NCBI GenBank assembly: GCA_005784505.1
Contig: VCAZ01000006.1
Coordinates: 9,184,724-9,248,723, forward strand
Source of the DNA: Bagarius yarrelli
Lineage: Eukaryota; Chordata; Actinopteri; Siluriformes; Sisoridae
DNA length: 64,000 bases
Direction: 5' to 3'
Of the stretch, positions 51,401 to 63,400 are shown in pieces; the stretch's first letter is position 1; every line of letters begins with the position of its first letter. Under the pieces are notes generated by a model. It ran no database searches. It worked only from the letters and a program-made list of their open reading frames with translations, and was not told the DNA's origin. The translations under genes were made by a program, and so were the position numbers.

Positions 51401-54400
51401 CTGCATTTTATCTGATCTTAACCAGACTCTAGTAATCATTAAAGTTGACTGAACACGTGAAAGAACTGTATTGCAGAAATCAATTTATGTTAATTGTCAT
51501 ATTACCAGTGCCATTTTGAAAATACTTGGAGTTTGCTTAAAATAAGTAAATGACGTATGATTCTGGGCAAAGTCTGTATTCAATCAATATGTTTTCAGGC
51601 AATTATTTGTTTTTATAAAACTTTTCTCCTCCTCTTGTCTTTTCTTGTCTTATCATGTCGTTGTTTTATTCTCTTGTCTTGTTGTCTTTTCTTCTTATCG
51701 CTTGTCTTTTTTTCTTCTTATCTCTTGTCTTGGTTGTACTTGTCGTGTCTGTACTTGTCTGTTCTTCTTATCTCTGTCTGTTCTTATCTCTTGTCTGTTC
51801 TTCTCTTGTCTTCTTTCTGTTCAATTTAAGTTTTCATAATGTTTTCTTATTTCATTTACAGATTGTATGAGGGATCTGCCCATCAAAAGGTTGAAAAACT
51901 CAAGACTCTTCTTTGCTATTTCAGAAGAATCACCACTGAAAGTAAGCTCAGATTTTAAAGTAAATTATTTATATATTTTTACATGATTGAGGCTTACATT
52001 ACTATGTTTATTGTTTCACATTCAGAGCCCACTGGTCTCGTGACATTTACAAGACAAAGCCTAACCAGTTTTCCTAAATGGGAAAGGTACTTTCAAATAT
52101 TAATACAAATGTGGTATGAACTGTAGAAATGTAAACCTATGCATGGAAAAAAAACATTTTTTTTTTCTTGAGCCTTTTAAGAGCCTTCCCCGTATCTTGT
52201 GCTATCCATTTAGAGATCATGCCTTCAAACCCTCTGTTCACTTGATAAATAAAGCGTGGCACTGTGTCGACTCTCGGGCCAATTGCTTCCCCAGGCAGTG
52301 CAGACTGGAAGCTGAGTGATGGAGCAGGAAGTAAAAAGTACTTTAGGTCAGGTTGAGCTGCCAGTCTATTTAGGTTATTAAAATAACAGCCCACTGAACT
52401 CCCTGGTACTCCGCTTTAATTTCGTTTATTTCAAAAAATATTTTGATTTTATTTAGCATTTTGTTGTAATGCTTCATGGCATGTGTCTGTGTATAGTTTG
52501 AAAGTTGTGTGCTGACTCAATTTTTAATGATGTCAGATCTTAAGTAGGAATTGAGGTGAAATTCACCTGTAAAAGTTAAGATTAGGACAAATTTCTATTT
52601 ACGACAGCTTCCTGGTAAACAGCCAATCCAATTAAAGAAAGTGGAAAACAATTGAGGAAAGAATAATTAAAAAGATTTATTAGTTAATAAAACTAGCCTA
52701 ATAATAAAATTAGCATAATTTTTACAGTTGTAAAAGTGCGTACCTTGAGAGTATTTTGATGTTTGTTTTATTTTAACATACTTTTAAACGTTTATAAAAC
52801 ATTAAGGACCTTGTTATGCTTAAAATTACCAAGTATCATATAAGGAGTGAGCACTCAAAGGAGAGTCTAATACAGAAAAATATGTAAAATGCAGTCTTTT
52901 GAAAGTTGGCGGTCTTAAGAGGGGAAGGAATGAAAAATGTTAAAAAGTGACTTTTTGATATGGAAAAACAAGTATCACTCTGTTTAGGGTGAGTTTATAT
53001 AGCATATAAATGAAGTACAGCGGCTTTTCTGTGTAGAGTTTGCATGTTCTCCCTGTGCTTGTGTGGGTTTAATCCGGGTACTCCAGTTTCCTCCCACAGT
53101 CCACAAACGTATGTTAGGTGAAGTATGTTTGTGTAATCACCATAAAAATGCACCAAATAAAATAATAAATGTACAAAAAAAATATGAGGCCTATAACAGA
53201 TCTTTGAGGGACACCTTTAGTGACTAAATAAAAGAATTTCAACTGATTAATTTTTTTAGCTGAGTTTTTAATGCCCTAACTCCTGATTTTAAATAGGATG
53301 AACTATTTAACTGAACAATTAAGATTATTGTGTAATGGAATAACCAGACCTAGGTTTTGCATCTTGCCAGTCTGTCTTTCTTTTTACAAAGTTTGAACAT
53401 TTACATAATTAACTATGGGTGCGCTTTAACCAAAAATTCATCAACTGATTGGTACAGACATCCAGAATAATTCAAATTATTTGAAATGTCATTCCTACAA
53501 ATGACATTAGGACAAACACGTTTTTTGTAAACTCTAAACAAATACTTGCCGTTTTGGGATCATCTCCAAATATTGATCCCAGATCCCTCCTCTTTTCAGT
53601 GCTTTAGGTGGCCAGAGACTCTAATTGTTCAGCATCTGTGACAGTGTTTCTTGTAATACTCTCTCCCTTTCTCAGTTTGGCTACCCAGTTCACGCGACTT
53701 TATATATCTTGCGAAGGGACCATTGAAGATCAGGGATATGGCATGCTGCAGGTAAGCACTTCACTGCATTCATTAGTTATGCTGTATTTATTTTTCCCAA
53801 ACGAGTTAACATTAGATATGTTCTACATTTAAACGGTAGGAATGTCTTGAAACTGGTTTTAGTGTTATATCAGCACATCATCTCTTAAAAATATTTAACA
53901 TCAATAGTTATTTTACATACATATTTTCCCATACTAAAAGTTACACTTAAACAGAAGGTTTACGATTGTAAATTCTGCCACTGAAACACATTAAGAATAA
54001 AGGTTGCTGCTCAGTCAGGAGACATTTACTAACAGAACCTTTTGCCTTAAAGATTTGCAGTGAGGTAGTATTTGACTGCTCAGTTTATCGCATAACCCCA
54101 AATTCATCCATCGGAAAGTTTTCCATCAGTTTGTGCCTGAAAGTTTTTGAATGCCATAACAGCTGCTTTTGTACTTGCATGTTTTTCGTTTTTGATTTTT
54201 TCCTTAAACCAAAATGCCAAAGCTATTTACTGACCTTAGCCTACAGATAGGATGGCTGGAGATAAGGACATAGTTGTTCCAGTTTTAACGAGCTGTATTA
54301 GTGTTTCAGTTTAAATAGATCTTAAATTCTAAATGTGGAAATTAGCATATACCTTTTGCATGTTTTTTTTTAAATTTATTTTTGCTATTTTAACTGCAGA

Positions 54401-57400
54401 TCATACCTTTATCTCAGATTTTATATTGTTATCAAAATCCTTGTCATTAAATTCAATTCAATTCAGTTTTATTTGTATAGCGCTTTTTACAATGGTGATT
54501 GTCATAAAGCAGCTTTACACAATTGAAGAAATTATAAGACCGAATAAAACAGAAATCAGTTTGTCCCTGATGAGCAAGCCGGGGGCGACGGTGGCAAGGA
54601 AAAACTCCCTGAGATGAGATAGGAAGAAACCTTGAGAGGAACCAGACTCAACAGAGAACCCATCCTCATTTGGGTGAAAAACAAGTAGCAGGGATTATGT
54701 GGTTACATTGTGTGTGTGTGTGAACAATTTAAATCATTAGTCCTTAAAGAGTAGCTGGAACGTTTTTATGGCGAAGTGGGTCATCCTAGGTCACCCTGGT
54801 GATGTATCATCCGCTGGGGCAGGTCACAGGGAAGGGTCCAACAGGACCGGGTTGGAGATGAGGTCTGGATCACACCGGCAGCTCCGTTGTGGTGTATGTA
54901 ACTCAACAGTGAGAGAGGGAGGAGTGAGAGAGGGAGGGAGTGAGAGAGAGGAGGAGGGAGTGAGAGAGGGAGTGAGAGAGGGAGTGAGAGAGGGAGTGAG
55001 AGAGGGAGTGAGAGAGGGAGAGAGAGAGGGAGAGAGAGAGAGAGAGAGGAGAGAGAGAGGGAGAGAGAGAGAGGGAGAGAGGGAAAGGAAGACAAAAAGA
55101 AGGAAAACAGTTAAATCATGACAGCGGACCCTTTTTCTCTTTTCTCTGCCCAAATGTAACATATGCCGACAGCTCACACACACAATCTACCCTATGGGAT
55201 CCCACTGGGATTTGGCCAATCTCATTTCTTTAAGCTTGGGAATGACTGATAGTCTGTCTAAAGTGCTGAAAGTTTTGGCATCCTAACACCAAACTGAGTC
55301 ACCTGAGAGCTCAGCGGAAACAGCCAGCAGCATAACCTCCAACTTTCCCTTTTCTTACTTATCATTGTCATTTTTTTCTAAATAGATATACTGTAGGTCA
55401 CATTTGTTGCTTGAAAATGGGAACTTTTTTAAATATTATTTAATCTGGTTAAAAAAACAACAACTTTGAATTAAATAATCAAGCTCATTTGTAAATAAAG
55501 TTGAATTAAGGCAAGTTAAGTACAGCTGATAATAAAAGTCCAATAATGCATGTCCATATGCATGTTAATTAGCAAAAGTGGATCTCTTGTAGGTCAGTTC
55601 TGTAAATAGCCGTTTAGCACCATGCAGGGTTAACCTAGATGCAGGTTAGATGTCTTTAACATCTCACTGTGAACATCATTGTGGGTTTTCTGGATGTTAT
55701 TAAATTTGTTTTTATTTATTTGATGTATAATTTAGGGTTGCACAGAGGCCCTCTCCAAATCAGTTTAACCAATATAGTTTTCCCTGCTCGATTTACATTC
55801 TTGTATCTTGTATAACTGTAGTTTTCTGAATGCATTTATTTTATTTGTTTAATTATATTTTATTGCAACAACACTGGCATACATTGGTTCATGCCTCGTG
55901 TAAATAAAAGGTATTTGATGGTGGTTCAATGGGTTGTCATGTGCATATAACATGTGAATAAGGAATCTTGCCGGATCTTGTGTCCACCCAGTAAAAGGTA
56001 ATTTATAATCTCTGCTTGGGTCACTGCTTGTGTTTTTGTTTTATAAACCAGATGCTGAAATCTACTCTATTTTTCAAAACAACTTGAATAAATCAAGAGC
56101 TGCTGTGTCTGTTTTATGGCAGGGCACACACTCAATCAAAAGTGTACAATGTTTAGTTGCAGCTTTTATTTAATAGATCCGAGCGTCACCCCTTCATCTT
56201 TATTAAATGGTATACAGGGTTGCTGAAAAGTAACTAGGCATTAAAAAAGTAATACATTTCATATTTCTAATACAAATTTATTGTAATAAATTGTACATGT
56301 ACTTTATTACATAGGAAATAAAACCTATAAATAAAAGGAAAGCAAATCCTTAAACATGGGCACTGGTGGTCCCCAGAGTAAACCAGATTTCTCAAACGTC
56401 TTGTGTTGGAGGAACCGCCATAATCTGTGCCTCCGAGTCCTCCAGTATGCGAGTCTTGAAATCCTTTTTATTATTATCTATTTAGAAAGTGTTTTATCAT
56501 TTCTCCATCGATACTACAAGATCTATAGCCATTAAATACTGCCTAGTTAATTTCACCCACCCTGTGGATAATACTCCATGAAGGGCATGAATAAAATGAA
56601 TGAGCGGTCATTTTTGGCGATTAACTCTACAATATGGTTTATTATGGTTATGAAATATGAAGCCTGACCTCAGTAACCACTTGATGATAATAATTAGTTC
56701 TGATGTCAATTAAAGTCTGCATTTGCGTGTGTTCCCTGTGCAGGTAGACTTTGCTAACAGAATGGTAGGAGGAGGAGTAACAGGATTAGGGTTGGTCCAG
56801 GAAGAAATTCGCTTTCTCATCAACCCAGAGCTTATTGTCTCGCGTCTCTTTACTGAGGCTTTGGAGCACAACGAGTGCCTTATTATCACAGGTAAACAAA
56901 TGACTCAATTCAATTTTTCATCTCTTCTTTTTTCTATTATTTTGTCTCTTGCTTTCTTTTCCTAATCTTTGTTTCTATTTTTGCGTTTAATGCACAGGAG
57001 TCTGGTCCTCATTTTCTTCTGTTCTTTTTATTTTCTATTAATTGATCAATCTGATCCTCCAGTCATTTGTCTGCTTATTTTATTCTATCAGTGAATTGTA
57101 TTTTACAGTGTTTTATTTTTGCCACAAGAGGCATGAAAACAAATTAATGAACTTAATAAACGTTCATCACGATTTAACAAAACCAAAATCATAACTACAT
57201 TAATCAAAATTGAGCAGTGTCCTTAGTTGTCTGAAAGTTTTGGTAAGTGGAAGTGCAGTGGTTAAGGTGTCGGGTTGCTTTGCAGCACCACCGGGTTAAC
57301 CTACTGGGCCCCTGAGCAAGGCCCTTAATCCCCAACAAATGTAAGTCGCTCTGGATAAAGGTGTCTACCAAATGCTAGAAATGTAAGGCGCTATCGAGTA

Positions 57401-60400
57401 TTCATTACTATTCTCTCCATAAATCAAGTTGACCATCTGTAATGTTTTTCCGTAGCAAGTTATTTGCCATTGCTCACTGAGGCCTGTGTATTCATTGGAT
57501 TCCATTTATACCTCGTCCATTCCCTTCTTCATCCAATTTGAACTTAAATCCATTACATTTATTCACTCTAGGCTGCCCTGTTATTTCTCATTTCTTCCAA
57601 GCCGAATTGCCTTATTTTTTACTCTCCAACACAGTGTTGAGTCAACACACTTTACACACACCCTCTCCAGTAAAGCCCAGGCCATGAGTTAGTGTTTCGT
57701 ATCCCACATCCTAAGCACATCAATCTCTCACTACAGCCTCCACACCAAACAAGGTGCCTTCTTACTGTTGGGCGTGTGAGAGTGAGACAGACTACTGAAA
57801 CTATTATGCTTCAAGCTAAATTTTAGCCATAGTATGTAGCAGTACCTTGTCTTGACTATCAAACAATTGTAGATATCAAGTAATGTGGTTGCAGTCATTA
57901 CTATTTTGTTTTCTAGGCTAAAAAGTGGTAGCTAAAATGATAACTAGACAACAAGTTCACCATGCTTTATTTGAAGTATATAAGTATATTCAATTCATTG
58001 TCATTGTGCAAGGTATGTGTACAGAGCCAATGAAATGCATTTTTCGCATATCCCATCTTAGTAAGTTGGGGTCAGAGCGCAGGGTCAGCTATGATACAGC
58101 GCCCCTGGAGCAGAAGGGGTTAAGGGTCTTGCTCAAGGACCCAACAGTGGTTGACTTGCCGGGCTTTAACCCAGGTGTTTCTGGTCTTCAGATTAACAAC
58201 TCAGCACCTTAACCATTTGAGCCACCCTGAAGTGTATTGATTCAAGAGGAAAATGATTGGGTGTGCGACTGTCCTTTAAATCACATGTAAAAAATGTTGA
58301 AAGTGTCTGTGTGGTCTTGATTTAAAAATATCCTCTGCAGTCAATTTATACTGATTAATCCACTTAGTAAAAATAGTTCCATCAACTGCCAAATGTGCAC
58401 CCCAGCCAGGCAATTACAAATAGATGTATCCACAAGCTGTAATCTGCTTCTCTTTGCTAGTAATTTGTCCACTTCTAATTTTTTTGCTGACTGTAGCGTA
58501 CAAATTTGTTTAAGGGTATTGGCTGTTGTTTTGCTTGTTTTTTTTAATTTCATTTAAAAACACTGTCTATTTATCTAAGCTAGTGACTTGTGCTTTGTTC
58601 CCTTGTTTTATGTCAGTAACCTGGTCTGGTTTTGTTAGATGTCTTTTAAAAATGTTGACATCTGAGATCTGTTTGGCAATTGCCCAAGTTTATGCACCGC
58701 CATTTGTATTTATGCACCACTGTTTGTATTTCATCAGTTTTCTGTATGAGTCATTATGATCCTCCTGAGATGCAATTAATTTGTCCTCTTCATGAAATAA
58801 TACTGCTAAGCGATTTCCATCTGATTTACCCTGTTATATGGGCAGGTTTTGAAACGTAGAAGATAAATTATTTCTATGGTAGACAATGTAAAGTGGGCGA
58901 AGTTGTATACAGCTTTGCATGGTCTACTTGCAAGCATGCGAAGAGGCCGGCTCTTGTTATGAAGAGCAGAGTGCTGACAGACCCAGCCATTTCTCATCCA
59001 CCCATACCATCTCCCACTCGACGATTCAGCTGACTGCTAAGAAGGACCCGTTTGTCCTGTGGTGTTGTGGTCAAATCTCAACACAAAAAAACATTTTAAT
59101 CAGGATAAAATAATAGAATACAAATTTAAAGATTTTCTGTAATGTGTCATCTTTTCTGTAACGGTCTAATCCAGACTGTTAATATGGTGCTGTACTACCT
59201 GAACCCCTCTCCAATCCTAAATGGACTACATGTGTCCATTTAATCCCCAATCCAGGTGGGTGATGTATTCGAACACCAACTCTAATCCAATCATCTGATT
59301 CACTGAAGTCATTGGGGTCACCCCCAGCCCCGAGGTTTACAGAAGTGCACTTTACCACAACAAAAGAGTCATGAGCTATGAATAATGACTGAATAGAAGT
59401 GGTAGAAATTAGGTTGCTATGCATGATTGGATGAGGAGCTCTGCAGGCCATTCTTAGCTTTCTCCTCCTGTTGCCTCTACAGCCACCACCCAGCATAAAA
59501 AAATCTAAAAATAGAGCAAGGAGTACAGTGAATTAGTTGACAGTTTGATCAAGATGATTTGGCATTGTTGACTGGCGTTGTGTTATTTTCTGCATTTATT
59601 GGTGACCACAAAGGGACGCACAGAATTATAATAAGGGGATTCTGAAAGGCTAGTGTGAAGTCAGCAGATGTTTATAGGCATGCATCAAAATTTTAGTTGG
59701 GGTGCTCGACATATTTTTTTAAAAGCGGGGCGCGGCAGAAAAAGTTTGGAAAACACTGCCTAAATAACTGCATCTAAACAGGCATATTGCCAGTGACGAT
59801 TGTGACTCGTTCTTGTGTCATCAATAATTTTACTAATTGTTTTTTTTTTTAATATGAACCATTTGCAGTGAGGTAAATCCATAACCTCATGCCAAATGCT
59901 GGCAGCAAAGCATTTTCTTGTTTCTTAGTATTGCTGTTTTTTTGTTTTCCATGTGTGCAGGTACGGAGCAGTACAGTAAATACTCTGGATATTCAGACAG
60001 CTATAAATGGAAAGCCAACCACAAAGATGAGACACCAAGGTAACCACTAGAGATAACAAGTGTTAAGAATGTGGTACGTTTTCTTATTCACTGATAACCT
60101 AAAAATGAGACAATAACCATATGTGTCAGTCACAACTACAGGAGCGAAGGAGAAGGTTGTTTGACACACACTCAGGGTTTAATTAAATAATATTGTAAAC
60201 AAATCAGTTTAAAACATAATTTAAATATTCATTAGGTTAGACTATCAATACACAATTTTTCAAAACATTATCAGGATGGTTAGCTGTATCAATATTTTAC
60301 AGCCTTATTTATCAGTAGTCTTTATTTGTTTTGTTAGTCACAAGCAGCACTATGTGTTAGCTTACAACTCAAAGCAGTCTGTCATATACAAGTCAGATGT

Positions 60401-63400
60401 AAAGGCTCAGACAACTTTATAGTAATAAACAATTTAGGGATTGCAAAAGTAAAATGTCATTAAAAGATTTTAAGTCAATCAGAATTAGCCCCCCCCCCCC
60501 CCAATGATGACCCCCCCCCCCCCCCCCCCCCCTTCCCCCAACAACCCCCCCCCTAATCCCCCTAACCCTCTGATAACTATCTGAAAGAACATTTTTTTAT
60601 TTGAAAAAAGTTTGTGGACGCCTCACCGGTACCCCCACATCACTTACTCAAACGGTTTACCCAAAATGTCTGAAGCACACAGTTGTCTTAGATTATATTT
60701 TCACTAAAACTAAGAGACACAAACACTGTTCCAGCATGGCAATGACCCTGTGCACAAAGCTTTTAAGTCCCATGAAGACATGCAGTGATCTGGTTGGTGT
60801 GAAAAAATTTGAGTGTCTTTCACGGAGCCCTGACTCATACTGCACTTCAGACCTCCTTACCCTGCTTTAGTGTCTGATCTCACTATTACTAGTGTGGCTA
60901 AATGAACAAATCCCCACAGTCACACTCCACAATCTATTGAAAACGTGACGTGTGGAGGTTCTTACAGGAGAAAGCGTAAGACTGCATCTGCAATAGGATG
61001 TTTTAAAAGCACATATAGCTTATAGCATATAGTCAAACCTTTAAAAATACTTTTCTAATTGAAAGATATGGGTTCAATTCCTAGCATCACCAAATTACCA
61101 CTGCTGGCCCCCTGAGCAAGACATAATTTGCCATCTGCCAAATGTCATGTATATATAACTGTACTTTGAGGTTAAATAGTTTTGGCTTTTAAGCCTAGTT
61201 GATAAGACATTCAGGCACGTCACCACAGGGCAGTAAATTCTAACATACAAGTAACAACACAATTTGTAATGTTGGATTATAACATTTTACTTCCTGTTCA
61301 GGGATGAGTGGCAGAGAAGATGCACAGAGATTGTGGCAATGGATGCGTTGAAGTACAGACACTACGTCGAGCAATTCCACCCTGATAAAATCACAAGGGA
61401 ACTCAACAAAGTCAGTAATGATTTCTGTATTTAAATTGAACATTTCTCTGTATCTGAACATCTGCCTTCCTGCTTTCCATTTTTTCCTCATCGTTTGTTT
61501 CCATCCTCTCTGTCCAAACATCATTCATCATCACCTGTCCTCTTTCTAAAGATCCTGCATCTTTTGTGTGTTCAAACTCAACAATTCACTTAAAAGTATA
61601 GCCGTGGTTACTTTCCCAGAGTGTGCTTCCCAATAATTTGTGTGTCTTTGTTTTTTGTCAGGCATACTGTGGGTTTGTGCGGCATGGTGTCGACAGTCAG
61701 AACCTCTCAGCCATTGCCACAGGAAACTGGGGATGTGGTGCATTCGGCGGAGACACACGACTCAAAGGTAGAGCAGCGGTTGAGCTTGGGGCATGCAACA
61801 GAATTAAACATCTGGTTTTCATGTTGATCTTTACCAATTAATGCACGATGAATAGAAGAAATCCACTCAGTGTTTTATAACGTTAACAACTTCAACAGTG
61901 AAAAATGTATGATGTCTAATTAAAGCGGTTGAAATCAACACTTTCTTTTGGGGGGGATTATAAGTACTCATTAATGTTTGGTTATTTTCTGCCAAATGTC
62001 AATATTTATTTAACATGTCACAAAAGCTACTTCACTAAGTTAATTAAACCTCTTAAAAATTTCAATTAAGTGTTTAGAGGCAGGCAGCGCTCTTCAGTTT
62101 GGTAAAATATTCCTGCCATGCACTAGATGTTCAGGCGTTTGTGTGTTTAATAAACAAGAGAGTGAGAAGAAGCTTCCTCTCGTTTTATCAAATCTTATTA
62201 TGCTGTCTTACACTCATTCATCCTTTTATCTATTTAAGTGGTAGTTAAAACTCCAATTTTAATGATTGACTTTGGCAGTGTGATATATATTGCTATCAAT
62301 TCAACAACTAAATGTTTGGTCTGGATCTGCCAGCTTGTTTTCTGCTTAATGATAATACTCTCCTTGATGATAACATAAGTTGTGAGTACATAATTCTGAT
62401 GAATATGAATTTGTGAAGATATTTAAGGAAACTTATTGGCATTAGTTTCTGTTTTTTGCTGTTATACTCTCTCTTGGCTTTGGCTCTTTAACCCAGCAGG
62501 ATTAAAGTCGCTGCTTGATTTACTGTAGTTATTTTAACGCTACCCATTTTAGTTATTTATACGTAAGAGTATTTTCATGTTGAGAGAAGGCGGTTTTACA
62601 GATTAGTCTTTGTAAGCAGCAGCTCTCATTAGCAGGTTATTCATTAATCAATGAGCCGTATCCAACCTCTTAAAATATTTAAGGTATTCTCAGACTGTTT
62701 GATGCTGGATGACTAAGATTGAATGGTTTAATAAAAATAAAAAAATATTAGCCATGGAATATTTACCTTTAAAAAGGACCTGTCACTTATATTTACCAAA
62801 GCTGAGGGCTTGGAACAAATATGAAAGTCAGTTCCCCGTTATTCCTAAGTAATGTATGTGTACTATAATAATACATTTATGTGGACAATCCATAAATGCA
62901 CCTCTTATTCTTCTGATTACTTGAAATAATGAACGTATATGAAAGTTTAGCCAGTGCTCCACAGCATTTGGTGCATTAGCCCTGATTGGTTTGTGAATCT
63001 TAATAGAGTGTAATAATAATACATGATTCTGATTTCGCAGCTTTGGTGCAGCTAATGGCAGCAGCAGAGGCCGGTAGAGATGTGGCCTATTTCACATTCG
63101 GCGACACGGCTCTCATGATGGACGTTCACAAACTACATACATTTATAAAAGACAATTATGTGACAGTGGGTAAGAACACAGTTGGCATAAGCAGCCATTT
63201 TAAAACAGACTAAAATGTCCTCTGACATCAAGACTGTTTATACTACATAAAATCAAAACCTAACAATGTTCAGATTCTGCTTATTAATCATCACGTAAAT
63301 CCATATACAGTGCTCTAAATCATGGTCACAATTATAACCGTTTTTACCAGTATGTATGAGCCAAAAATGAATATTCTATACATAATTAAACATCTAATTA

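Larger units (their letters stand above)
40388..53751 (+). other. PARG exons 4-12: regulatory segment and accessory domain
   Basis: Exon 4 contains RKWLGTPIEELRRMPMCAP, matching the start of the short PARG isoforms. Later segments are WDDINVKMPCSEKNLFP, SRWELIVSALE, RWDFTALNV, TEAQYLFDVMLPKM, MNQSLTMSQEQIACLLANAF, FCTFPRRNSRKSEYYNYPEI, KLKTLLCYFRRITTEKPTGL and LYISCEGTIEDQGYGMLQ. These form the helical accessory domain that packs on the macrodomain-like catalytic core. Intron 7 (42154-47533) is the gene's longest. Confidence 0.85.

Noticed and set aside
54768..55183. Three overlapping frames of about 104-119 codons
   Set aside because: Their bulk is the purine tandem repeat at 54909-55090; no domain, and both strands are open for the same reason.
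56215..56470. Possible mariner left end ('cagggttgctgaaaagtaac')
   Set aside because: No matching inverted end or TA partner was found on the right side.
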